A stretch of DNA of 64,000 nt. It comes from Actinomycetota bacterium. Its GTDB lineage: Bacteria; Actinomycetota; Acidimicrobiia; IMCC26256; PALSA-610. Of this stretch, positions 45,475-53,151 are shown piece by piece; positions within the stretch are counted from its first letter, which is position 1, and each line of letters begins with the position of its first letter. The stretch spans positions 1 through 64,000 of the forward strand of contig SXHN01000118.1 of NCBI GenBank assembly GCA_005773635.1, in the 5' to 3' direction. A program made the translations under genes and the position numbers. The notes under the pieces were generated by a model. It did no database searches and was not told the origin of the DNA. It worked only from the letters and a program-made list of their open reading frames with translations.

Positions 45475-45488
45475 GGGAAGAAAGTCCC
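45475..45488. promoter_or_regulatory. DosR-type box upstream of PNPOx-like/APH-AAA operon
   Basis: The reverse strand reads GGGAC-TTTC-TTCCC, seven of eight fixed positions and very close to the mycobacterial GGGACTWWAGTCCC core. It lies 58 bases upstream of the start at 45417, in the 164-base gap after the kinase gene. Confidence 0.62.
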
Positions 45489-45581
45489 CAATCGACCGGG
45501 ACAAACACAGCACAGTGCCGCGCCCAAGCAAGCAAGCTAAGTTGCCATCGCGACCCCGACCCGCCGAGTCGATGCAATCAA

Positions 45582-46613
45582 CTATCGAGGCAGCGGAACA
45601 CGCCACTCGACCACTGTGCCGCCCGTTTTGCCGGGAGCGATCACGCACGACCCGCCAAGCCCGAGCGCTCGTTCGGTAATGCTTGCGATTCCAAGGCCAC
45701 CATTGGCAACCTTGCGAATCCCAACACCATTGTCGGCCACTTGCAATCTCAGTTCGTCATCGTTTATTGCAACGTGGACCAAAACCCGTGTGGCTTGAGC
45801 ATGTTTGGTCACATTCGAAAGCGCTTCGCGCAGCGTGGGCAACAAGTTTTGGTGCAGCTCAGGCGTCATCTCAGTGTCGACCAAACCATCGAACGTCACG
45901 GTTGGTTCGAATCCCAGCGCTCGGCCGGCTTCGCGACACGTCGCCAATACGTCTTCACGAGGCCCCGAGGTGGGAAGCCGCCGAGCATGGAGGCTGAAAA
46001 TCGCACTACGAATATCGCGAATAGTTCCATCGATCTCGTCAATCGCTCGCTCGATGCGGTCAGTCGTCTTCAGATCTGCCGACGAAACCAACGCGCCCTG
46101 CAGTGACAACCCCACCGCGAATAGCCGTTGAATCACAGTGTCATGTAAGTCTCGAGCGATTCGCTCACGGTCATCGGCTACCACAAGCTCTTCGTTTGCT
46201 TGCATCAATTCGGCAGCGAGTCGACGCCGCTCGGTGAGATCGCGTACGACTGCGATGACGTACCTATGTTGAGCGCCTTCAAGCGGACTCAAACTGATTT
46301 CGACTGGAAATTCGTTACCATTTCGATGACGACACCGAAGGTCGAGACCTGCGCCCATATACCGAGTACGGGGCATCGCCGAGTACTCGGCGCGCAACGC
46401 GGCGTGAGTATCACGAAAGGCATCTGGAACCAGAAGCTCAACTGGCAAACCAATGAGCTCCGCCGCCATATACCCGAACATTTCCTGCGCCATATTGTTT
46501 GCGAACGCTATGACGCCCGAAGTTTCAACAATCAAAATCGCGTCGGGAGCGGCATCCACAGCACGGCGTAACGTGCCTTCGCTGACAGAATTAGCGAGGT
46601 CGATGTGGGTCAT
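45582..46613 (-). CDS. devS: PAS-domain sensor histidine kinase, DevS-like
   Basis: A 343-residue kinase. Residues about 13-128 are a PAS domain (DAAPDAILIVETSGVIAFAN... RNGNEFPVEISLSPLE). The dimerisation/phosphoacceptor motif is RERIARDLHDTVIQRLF with His157. The ATPase domain has NVTKHAQATRV and DNGVGIRKVANGGLGI. The H-box is of the HisKA_3 type, as in DevS/DosT. M. tuberculosis DevS senses O2, NO and CO with GAF-bound heme; here there is no GAF domain. PAS His70 (in FRDTHAAL) occupies the region of the FixL heme-ligand histidine, but the same motif also occurs in non-heme PAS domains. It starts six bases after devR, so they are cotranscribed. Confidence 0.9.
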   Translation of the reverse strand: MTHIDLANSVSEGTLRRAVDAAPDAILIVETSGVIAFANNMAQEMFGYMAAELIGLPVELLVPDAFRDTHAALRAEYSAMPRTRYMGAGLDLRCRHRNGNEFPVEISLSPLEGAQHRYVIAVVRDLTERRRLAAELMQANEELVVADDRERIARDLHDTVIQRLFAVGLSLQGALVSSADLKTTDRIERAIDEIDGTIRDIRSAIFSLHARRLPTSGPREDVLATCREAGRALGFEPTVTFDGLVDTEMTPELHQNLLPTLREALSNVTKHAQATRVLVHVAINDDELRLQVADNGVGIRKVANGGLGIASITERALGLGGSCVIAPGKTGGTVVEWRVPLPR

Positions 46614-46619
46614 TCGGTG

Positions 46620-47267
46620 TCAATTGGCCCGCGGGTGTTCGCGAAGCTGCGTTGCAAAGACGGCCGCTTCCGTCCTGCGATCCATACCGAGCTTCGCCAA
46701 CACGTTCGACACGTAATTCTTCACCGTCTTTTCCGCCAAGAACATACGCTCGGCAATCTGGCGGTTAGTCAATCCTTCAGCGATGAGATCCAGAATTTTT
46801 CGCTCCTGTTCGCTGAGGCGCGCAAGGCGCGCGTCTTCTTGCGGCCCGACACGAATTCGTTCCAGCACCTTCGCAGTGACCTCCGGATCAAGCAACGATT
46901 GCCCCGACGCGACACGACGTACCGCGTCCACCAAATCGGTGGATTTGATTTGTTTCAGTAGATATCCCGCCGCGCCAGCCATAATCGCATCAAACAAAGC
47001 TTCATCATCGGCGAACGACGTCAAGATGAGACATTGAATCGTTGGGTCGATGGAACGCACCTCACGGCACACCTCCACGCCATTCCCGTCGGGAAGTCGC
47101 ATATCGATGATTGCAACATCAGGATGCGTGGGAGGAATGCGGGCAATAGCTTCCAACGCGGTGCCAGCCTCGCCCACGATTTCAAAATCGTCATGCGACT
47201 CCAAAAGATCCCGCACTCCGCGTCGCACGACTTCATGGTCATCTAGCAAGAACACGCGAATCGCCAT
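46620..47267 (-). CDS. devR: NarL/FixJ-type response regulator, DevR/DosR orthologue candidate
   Basis: A 215-residue regulator. The receiver carries acidic DD at 9-10, phosphorylated Asp55 (IIDMRLPDGNG) and Lys105 (GYLLKQIK). The C-terminal LuxR-type helix-turn-helix reads GLTNRQIAERMFLAEKTVKNYVS and then LAKLGMDRRTEAAVFAT, nearly the same as mycobacterial DosR. Its DNA-recognition helix (KTVKNYVS) should therefore read a GGGAC-type half-site, and GGGNC-N4-GNCCC elements occur around the island. It precedes the histidine kinase by six bases. A DosR-type box lies 100 bases upstream, between it and the multicopper oxidase, allowing autoregulation. Confidence 0.92.
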   Translation of the reverse strand: MAIRVFLLDDHEVVRRGVRDLLESHDDFEIVGEAGTALEAIARIPPTHPDVAIIDMRLPDGNGVEVCREVRSIDPTIQCLILTSFADDEALFDAIMAGAAGYLLKQIKSTDLVDAVRRVASGQSLLDPEVTAKVLERIRVGPQEDARLARLSEQERKILDLIAEGLTNRQIAERMFLAEKTVKNYVSNVLAKLGMDRRTEAAVFATQLREHPRAN

Positions 47268-47366
47268 CTGAGCCTCTCATTCGGTATGTCGTAGGTGAAA
47301 ACCATACCTGCCTCCCAAACAGCACATCCACACCGCGCAATTCCCCGCAATGGTCCCTGGATTTCA

Positions 47367-47380
47367 GAGACCTCCGGCCC
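47367..47380. promoter_or_regulatory. DosR-type box between devR and multicopper oxidase
   Basis: GAGAC-CTCC-GGCCC, followed by TAA, matches seven of eight fixed positions. It is 77 bases from the multicopper oxidase ATG and 100 bases from devR. An overlapping imperfect palindrome (GGTCCCTG...CAGAGACC, 47352-47372) extends the symmetry to the left. Confidence 0.55.
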
Positions 47381-47456
47381 TAACCCTGCGGCCCCAAGAA
47401 TGTTCCGATTGTTCACGACGTCGTGCGCCCGCGCGACGCATTGCAACGGAGGAAGC

Positions 47457-48950
47457 ATGCCACTGTTCGGCCGCAAAGATCGAGATGCCTTAGGGGCCGG
47501 CGCGATGGCATTTGCCTTTCTCGCTCTCATCGTCTCCCTCGGTGCAGTAGTGGTTACGATCAACGCCGATTCGGATGGTGGATCTAGTGGTGCCACCGCG
47601 AGTGCCACGGCAACGCTTTCGGAGTACGCAATCGCTCCGTCGCCGATCATTGCACCCGTTGATGGCAACGTCGCCGTCACAAACAGCGGCACGATCGCAC
47701 ACAACCTCGCCGTCGAAGGCACCGACAAGACGACCAAAGACCTCAATGGTGGTCAATCAGATGTGTTATCGCTCAAGGGCGTGCCCGAAGGCGAACATAC
47801 TGTCATTTGCACGATTGCGGGGCACAAAGAACTCGGCATGAAAGCCACAATCAAGATTGGCACTGGCGGACCCGCCGTTGCGAAGCCATCGGGTTCTTCC
47901 GGCCATACCGACGAGGAACTCCGCGCCATGAACGACGAGATGGATGCGACCATGGGTAAACCAGTTGGCACCTATGTGAGCCAAGTCGCAAAGATCACCG
48001 AGGCATTCTCAAAAGACGGCAGCATCGACCCCAGCCTTTACGAAGCAAACACCGACTACGGCGAAGCTATGACGAACCCGCTGCTTGGGCCTCCGGTGCT
48101 CGAACCCAAGGTGCTTGCGGACGGTCGAAAAGAGTTCAACATCACCGCCAAGGTCGTGGAGTGGGAAACTGAGCCGGGCAAGAAGGTCAGCGCGTGGACC
48201 TATAACGGCATGGTTCCCGGGCCAACGATCAAGGTGAATATGGGCGACAGAGTTCGTATTCGCCTCGACAACCAATTGCCGCAGTCAACCGCGATCCACT
48301 TCCACGGCATCGACCTCCCCGTAGAAATGGACGGAGTGCCCGATGTGACGCAGGGACCAGTCAAACCTGGCGACACGTTTAACTACGACTTCACGATCAC
48401 GAACAGAGTTCAGGTCGGCATGTACCACTCTCACCACCATGCAGAACACCAAGTGCCTGATGGGCTTGCAGGAGCGTTCCTGGTGGGCGACATGCCCATC
48501 GAGTCGATCATCGGCAAACCAACGGCCGATCTCCGATTGCCGATGATGCTCAACGATGCGGGGTCGATTGGCCTCACCCTGAACGGTAAGTCGTTCCCCG
48601 CAACCGCACCGGTTGTTGCAGTCGTCGGTCAATGGGTGCAGATCGACTACCTGAACGAGGGACTTACCGGTCACCCGATGCACTTACACGGGGTTCCTCA
48701 GTTGGTGATTGCCAAAGACGGTACGCCGCTCCAAACGCCATACAGCTCCGACACCATCATGGTGAATCCCGGTGAGCGGTACTCGGTACTATTTCAGGCC
48801 ACTCCCGAGCTTTTGGGCACCGCTAAAGACGGCTCACCAACCTTTGGGATTTGGGCGTATCACTGCCACATCCTGACCCACGCGGAACGCGACGACGGCA
48901 TGTTCGGAATGGTGACCACCTTCATTGTGGCGCCGGAGCCCAAGGCCTGA
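47457..48950 (+). CDS. Multicopper oxidase with N-terminal anchor and cupredoxin domain
   Basis: A 497-residue exported oxidase. A membrane anchor (residues about 12-37) is followed by a plastocyanin-like domain with ligands in IAHNLAV and CTIAGHKELGM. The oxidase part has all copper motifs: HFHGIDLP, YHSHHHAEHQVPDG, HPMHLHGVPQL, and YHCHILTHAERDDGM. The extra N-terminal domain resembles the one on NirK. Such enzymes oxidise copper(I), metals or phenolics, and some two-domain relatives reduce nitrite. CGGAGGAAGC precedes the ATG. A DosR-type box lies 77 bases upstream, and a strong hairpin follows the stop. Substrate unknown. Confidence 0.9.
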   Translation: MPLFGRKDRDALGAGAMAFAFLALIVSLGAVVVTINADSDGGSSGATASATATLSEYAIAPSPIIAPVDGNVAVTNSGTIAHNLAVEGTDKTTKDLNGGQSDVLSLKGVPEGEHTVICTIAGHKELGMKATIKIGTGGPAVAKPSGSSGHTDEELRAMNDEMDATMGKPVGTYVSQVAKITEAFSKDGSIDPSLYEANTDYGEAMTNPLLGPPVLEPKVLADGRKEFNITAKVVEWETEPGKKVSAWTYNGMVPGPTIKVNMGDRVRIRLDNQLPQSTAIHFHGIDLPVEMDGVPDVTQGPVKPGDTFNYDFTITNRVQVGMYHSHHHAEHQVPDGLAGAFLVGDMPIESIIGKPTADLRLPMMLNDAGSIGLTLNGKSFPATAPVVAVVGQWVQIDYLNEGLTGHPMHLHGVPQLVIAKDGTPLQTPYSSDTIMVNPGERYSVLFQATPELLGTAKDGSPTFGIWAYHCHILTHAERDDGMFGMVTTFIVAPEPKA

Positions 48951-48962
48951 GTCCGGCAAAGG

Positions 48963-49003
48963 AATGGCTCGGATGCGATGCCGTGGGGCACATCCGAGCC
49001 ATT
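48963..49003 (+). terminator. Strong hairpin terminator after the multicopper oxidase
   Basis: AATGGCTCGGATG (48963-48975) and CATCCGAGCCATT (48991-49003) form a perfect 13-bp stem. The 15-base loop can fold further (TGCC/GGCA). It begins 12 bases after the stop codon and is followed by TCTC rather than a U tract. It separates the oxidase from dsbB. Confidence 0.8.
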
Positions 49004-49038
49004 TCTCGGCGCAGCGATTGCACAGCCGAGCCAGCTCG

Positions 49039-49587
49039 ATGACTGTTGCATCTTTTTCTCGGTTCTTCGCCACGTTGGCGTTGCTGACTGCAGCCGCTAC
49101 GGCAGCAGTTTGGATACTGGCGTGGCTAGCACATGTGCGTCCTGTTGGGTCATTGGCCCAACGATTTACCGAAGTCCGTCAGCTCTCACTGTGGCTCGCG
49201 TTCGTCGTCGCATCTGTCACGATGGCGGGAAGCCTCTACTACTCGCTGAGCGCGGGTTTTGAACCGTGCGAACTGTGTTGGTATCAACGCATATGTCTCT
49301 ACCCGCTGAGTCTTGTGTTGCTGGTCGCCGCCATACGAAAGGATTTCATGATCTGGCGCTACACCATCGGAATCGCCGCTATCGGAATGGTCATCGCGGC
49401 GTATCACACGCAACTCCAGGCCTACCCAAAGCAACAGAGCTTCTGTTCGACCACGACGCCATGCACGGCACGGTACGTGTGGGAGTTTGGATTCGTCTCG
49501 CTGCCACTCATGAATCTCGTCGCGCTCACCTTCATCACAACGATGTTGCTCATCGCTCGACGCTTCCCAATGTTGGAGGACACATGA
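49039..49587 (+). CDS. dsbB: DsbB-family disulfide bond formation protein
   Basis: A 182-residue membrane protein with four to five helices. PCELCWYQR is the CxxC quinone-linked motif, and a second periplasmic cysteine pair is at FCSTTTPCTARY. DsbB reoxidises a thioredoxin-like partner by passing electrons to quinone. The downstream thioredoxin-like gene overlaps by four bases and may be the partner. I chose the ATG at 49039, because upstream codons run through the terminator. The proteins folded by this pair are unknown; the cupredoxin enzymes next door are exported and could be clients. Confidence 0.88.
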   Translation: MTVASFSRFFATLALLTAAATAAVWILAWLAHVRPVGSLAQRFTEVRQLSLWLAFVVASVTMAGSLYYSLSAGFEPCELCWYQRICLYPLSLVLLVAAIRKDFMIWRYTIGIAAIGMVIAAYHTQLQAYPKQQSFCSTTTPCTARYVWEFGFVSLPLMNLVALTFITTMLLIARRFPMLEDT

Positions 49588-50432
49588 ACTCACGTGCGGC
49601 AAAACATCAACACACGATTTCCAAACAAACAGCCAAAGGACCACTGCAAAGTTGGTGGATTGCCGTCGCAGTCGTCGCCATCATTGGTTTCGCATTTGTT
49701 GTTGCCCAATCGGACGACAAAGCCAAACCGTCAAACCAATCCGAACCGAAGTACGGACGAGAAATTGCACCTGCCGACCTGGTCACCGCCGTGGCCGAAA
49801 TTCCGGACACCACGCTCAGTGCCGTAGGGCAAGGAACCGCCACGATGCCCCGCTCCACTGGTGAACCAGCAACATCAGAAGTGATCTTCGTCGGCGCCGA
49901 ATTCTGCCCCTACTGCGCAGCAGAGAGATGGGCGCTGGTTAACGCGCTATCACGGTTCGGAACATTCACAAATCTCAGCATCACAACGTCGTCGGCCACG
50001 GACATCTACCCGAACACGCCAACCTTTTCCTTCTACGGCGCCAAATACACCAGCGAATACATCACGTTCTCAGCGACGGAAATCGCAACCAACGAACCCA
50101 AGTCAGACGGCGGCGGCTACAAGCCGCTCGAAGAGCCGTCCGAATCGGTGACGCAGCTCTGGCGCACCCACTCGCCGCAAGGAGGCGTTCCGTTCCTTTC
50201 CATCGGCAACCAATTCGTAGCAACCGGACCGTCGTACGATGTTGCCGTACTTGCGGACAAGTCGTACGACGCGGTCGCAAGCGATATCGACTCACCGGGG
50301 AATCCGATCTCAGACGGGGCAGTAGGCGCGGCAAACGTCATCACTGCGGCAATCTGTGCTACGACCGACAACCAGCCCGCAAAGGTCTGCGCCAATGCCA
50401 CCATCGCTGAGCTACAACGTGCCCTGAAATAG
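49584..50432 (+). CDS. DUF929-type membrane-anchored thioredoxin-like protein
   Basis: A 282-residue protein with an N-terminal anchor (SWWIAVAVVAIIGFAFVVAQ, about 26-45) and an extracytoplasmic thioredoxin-like domain. FVGAEFCPYCAAERWALVNAL carries a CxxC at about residue 110. The DUF929 family is often paired with DsbB or VKOR proteins. GGVPFLSIGNQFVATG provides the cis-proline-like loop. It overlaps dsbB by four bases and ends 136 bases before a Usp gene. Probable role: introduce disulfides into exported proteins. No direct substrate evidence. Confidence 0.82.
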   Translation: MNSRAAKHQHTISKQTAKGPLQSWWIAVAVVAIIGFAFVVAQSDDKAKPSNQSEPKYGREIAPADLVTAVAEIPDTTLSAVGQGTATMPRSTGEPATSEVIFVGAEFCPYCAAERWALVNALSRFGTFTNLSITTSSATDIYPNTPTFSFYGAKYTSEYITFSATEIATNEPKSDGGGYKPLEEPSESVTQLWRTHSPQGGVPFLSIGNQFVATGPSYDVAVLADKSYDAVASDIDSPGNPISDGAVGAANVITAAICATTDNQPAKVCANATIAELQRALK

Positions 50433-50468
50433 GGATTGGAACTAACCTTCGGCACCGAGTCGACTTCA

Positions 50469-50482
50469 GGGTCGACCGACCC
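50469..50482. promoter_or_regulatory. DosR-type box upstream of the universal stress gene
   Basis: GGGTC-GACC-GACCC matches all fixed positions and is palindromic at 12 of 14 bases. It lies 87 bases upstream of the Usp ATG at 50569 and is the rightmost box I found. Confidence 0.68.
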
Positions 50483-50568
50483 GACCAATAAGGGCAGAGT
50501 TCTCTACTCGACTTCCAGCGTTGACGAGAAAATGGAGACTGTCCGCGTATCCAAAAGGAGTCGCAACT

Positions 50569-51006
50569 ATGAAAGCAGTCATTGTCGTCGGAGCTGATGG
50601 ATCGCACGAATCCCACCGAGCCATGTTGTGGACCGCAAACCAAGCCAAGCTGGCGGGCGCTCGCGTTGTGGTGGTGCACTCGATCGATATTCCGGTGTAC
50701 AGCGGTTACGGAGAGTTTGCCACCGCCATGGTGCCGCGCGGACTCACCGAAAGTCAGCGCGAAGAACTGCGCAAGGAAGTACACGATAACTGGGCTGCAC
50801 CGCTCACGGAAAGCAACGTGGAGTTTCACGTCGCGCTCATCGACGGATCACCGTCGGCTGCGATTCGTGCCGCGGCCGATAAAGAAAGTGCCGATCTCAT
50901 CGTCGTAGGTAGCCGTGGTCGCGGCGGGTTCGCAGAGTTAGTGTTGGGGAGCACGAGTCATCAACTCGCTCACCACGCGGGGCGGCCACTGGTGATCGTT
51001 CCGTAA
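50569..51006 (+). CDS. Universal stress protein (UspA domain)
   Basis: A 145-residue single Usp domain. It opens MKAVIVVGADGSHESHRAM and has the ATP-binding signature VVGSRGRGGFAELVLGSTS (GxxGxxx(9)GS), ending RPLVIVP. AAAAGGAG precedes the ATG at proper spacing. Usp proteins, several of which (Rv2623, Rv2005c, Rv2028c) belong to the DosR regulon, bind ATP and slow growth under stress. A perfect DosR-type box lies 87 bases upstream. The truncated copy at 15832-16026 has almost the same C-terminal half. Confidence 0.92.
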   Translation: MKAVIVVGADGSHESHRAMLWTANQAKLAGARVVVVHSIDIPVYSGYGEFATAMVPRGLTESQREELRKEVHDNWAAPLTESNVEFHVALIDGSPSAAIRAAADKESADLIVVGSRGRGGFAELVLGSTSHQLAHHAGRPLVIVP

Positions 51007-51112
51007 CGCCCATTCGCGGAATTGCGCACTGACGTGCGGCCTAGCCCGCTACCGTGTTACGACGTTGAGTTCAACGAACTCGCCGCGCGAATCACCTCGG
51101 AATAGGTACAGC

Positions 51113-51577
51113 ATGTCTGGAATGAAGCAACAACTGACGAACGATCTCACCGATTCAATGCGAAGCCGCGACGCAATGGCGACTTCCACGCTGCGGATGG
51201 TGAAAGCTGCCATCATGAAAGCTGAGGTCGCTGGCACCGAAGCGGTGGAGCTCAATGACGATGAAATTCTTGTCATTCTCGCGGCGGAAATGAAAAAGCG
51301 CGTCGAAGCAGCAGACCTGTACGACCAAGGTGGCCGCACGGAACTCGCCACCAAGGAGCGCGAGGAAGCCGCCATCATTCAGCACTACCTTCCGGCCGCG
51401 CTCACCGACGATGAACTCAACACAATCGTTGCGGCGGCCGTGGCAGCAGCAACAATTGATACGTCGAACCCCGGAAAATCCATGGGGGCGATTGTCAAAG
51501 CAGTTCGCGAGCAAGTTGGGCAACAGGCCGACGGAGGACGGATCGCTGCGGCGGTCAAGTCACAACTCAACGGATAG
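51113..51577 (+). CDS. GatB/YqeY domain protein
   Basis: A 154-residue helical protein of the YqeY family (related to the tail of GatB amidotransferase): MKQQLTNDLTDSMRSRD, LRMVKAAIMKAEVAG, and EEAAIIQHYLPAALTDDEL. YqeY proteins are widespread and probably linked to tRNA or amidotransferase metabolism, but lack a settled function. The ATG at 51113 is preferred to upstream in-frame codons. No DosR-type box precedes it, and gene content changes from here to the right. Confidence 0.88.
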   Translation: MSGMKQQLTNDLTDSMRSRDAMATSTLRMVKAAIMKAEVAGTEAVELNDDEILVILAAEMKKRVEAADLYDQGGRTELATKEREEAAIIQHYLPAALTDDELNTIVAAAVAAATIDTSNPGKSMGAIVKAVREQVGQQADGGRIAAAVKSQLNG

Positions 51578-51656
51578 TTAACTCGATAACTCCGACGCTA
51601 CTCTTCAACGCCAACAGGCATTTGAAGCTGCAGATAGGCGGGGTCAAGAGGTTGCT

Positions 51657-52232
51657 ATGAGTCAAAACATCGAACTCTCCGACGCGCAGTGGATGCTGCT
51701 GCACGAGCTTCGTCTGCGAGGCTTCGTCGCAGTATCCGACAAGCACAAACCACTGGTCGAGTACGAACTGGTGGTTCACAAGGCGAGCATGGTCGCGCTC
51801 ACCGCGCACGGACGCAGCGCGCACGAGACCTGGGCCCGGTACGAGCCAGATTCCGTGCCCGCGATCGCAGCAAATCGGTTGCACGACGGCTTCGACGAAC
51901 TGAACCGTGAACTGCTGACCGTGTGCTCTGCGTGGCAGGTCGTGCCCGGCGGCGCACCTAACGATCACAACGATGCGACCTACGACTGGCAAGTGATTGA
52001 CCGTTTGGAACGACTCCACGAACGCACTGGCCCGCGGCTCCGTCGGCTCGCTCGAGATGCACCACGTTTCGACACCTATGACGCGCGCCTGTGGAAATGT
52101 GTACGCAAGGTCATCGACGACGGAGAAACCGATTGGTTCACCTCACCAAGGGTTGATTCCTACCACACGATCTGGAATCAGCTTCACGAAGACCTACTAC
52201 TCGCGCTAGGAATTGATCGCAACCACGGTTGA
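51657..52232 (+). CDS. Uncharacterised 191-residue protein, possible winged-helix
   Basis: I do not recognise a named family. The N-terminal 60 residues (LSDAQWMLLHELRLRGFVAV... YELVVHKASMVALTAHGRSAHE) look like a winged-helix with a helix-turn-helix and a TxxG wing. The rest is helical and rich in arginine and tryptophan (DRLERLHERTGPRLRRLARDA). No membrane segment or metal motif is visible. It is convergent with the VOC protein gene 22 bases away. It could be a small transcription regulator; that is inference. Confidence 0.65.
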   Translation: MSQNIELSDAQWMLLHELRLRGFVAVSDKHKPLVEYELVVHKASMVALTAHGRSAHETWARYEPDSVPAIAANRLHDGFDELNRELLTVCSAWQVVPGGAPNDHNDATYDWQVIDRLERLHERTGPRLRRLARDAPRFDTYDARLWKCVRKVIDDGETDWFTSPRVDSYHTIWNQLHEDLLLALGIDRNHG

Positions 52233-52254
52233 CGCGCCGCTAGAACATCGTGCT

Positions 52255-53151
52255 CTACCGGAACGCTGTTGCGGGTCGCTCCACCAGCTCATACAGCACG
52301 CCGTCGGGATCACGCACGATCGCGATCGTGAGAGCAGGCAACGAAGTGCCTGCAAGTGCGACGGTGGTCGGGCCAGCTACAACCAGAATTCCACACGACG
52401 CGAGCTCGGCTGCGGCTTCAGTAACGCTCTCGACACGCGTGGCAAAACGGAACAGACCTAGCCGATTGGCCGGTGCTGCCATCGACGTTCGCGCTAACGA
52501 ACCCGTCGATTGAACGAGCCATAGATCCATGTCGTTTGCAGCAAGACGGAGACAAGCACTCGCAGGATCGCCATCAAATCCAGTGGATTGCGCAACGACG
52601 GCGAAGCCGAAGCGTTGATACCACTTCAACGAAATCGTGAGGTCTGAGCACACAATTCGGACGTGCGACAAACCACATGTGCGCTCACGCGATGAGAGAC
52701 CTCGTCCAACGAGGTCAATACCGACACCCTGGGGATCACGAAGTCGCTGAACGACGAGGTTGTCGTTCGGCTTGAGGTCTCCGATGCGTGTGCACCCCAG
52801 CCGCAGTAGCGCGTCACACCGCTCGTCCACATCGTCGACCACGAAGCCGAGTGCGTGAATGCCAACCATCTCAGGCTCGCTCGGCGGCGCACCAATAACC
52901 GTTGGACGGCTCCACCCTTGCACCTCGAGCGCAGGGCTCGATCGCGGACCGCGCGCGTCGTAGAGAAACGCAGCAGAGGATTCGATAGGAGATGTGAATC
53001 CGAGCAACGTTCCATCCGAGGTCGCCGTCGGGCTGCGCATCCGGCAAGTCAAATCGAGTGCAGTCTCAAAGCGCGACACCGTCGTGTCGAGCTCTTCAAT
53101 TGCGCAGTTGTAACAAACATGCAAAAAGCGATCCGCAAGATTCCTCGTCAC
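52255..53151 (-). CDS. VOC-superfamily protein, two glyoxalase-like domains
   Basis: A 298-residue protein with two vicinal-oxygen-chelate modules. The first (about 5-125) begins RFLHVCYNCAIEELDTTVSRFE; the second (about 160-290) has LSHVRIVCSDLTISLKWYQRFGF and ends RDPDGVLYELVERP. A metal-ligand glutamate is in LYELVE. VOC enzymes include epimerases, dioxygenases and lyases. The GTG at 53151 overlaps the oxidoreductase stop by four bases (GTGA). The frame remains open for 80 codons upstream, but those are antisense-like and belong to the neighbour. Reaction unknown. Confidence 0.85.
   Translation of the reverse strand: MTRNLADRFLHVCYNCAIEELDTTVSRFETALDLTCRMRSPTATSDGTLLGFTSPIESSAAFLYDARGPRSSPALEVQGWSRPTVIGAPPSEPEMVGIHALGFVVDDVDERCDALLRLGCTRIGDLKPNDNLVVQRLRDPQGVGIDLVGRGLSSRERTCGLSHVRIVCSDLTISLKWYQRFGFAVVAQSTGFDGDPASACLRLAANDMDLWLVQSTGSLARTSMAAPANRLGLFRFATRVESVTEAAAELASCGILVVAGPTTVALAGTSLPALTIAIVRDPDGVLYELVERPATAFR

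Noticed and set aside
45418-45648. A cysteine-rich 76-codon frame ending exactly at the start of the PNPOx-like gene (TGAATG).
   Set aside because: It has no clear start or ribosome site, overlaps the kinase end, and covers the DosR-type box at 45475. A promoter region explains the sequence better, though a small protein with CxxC remains possible.
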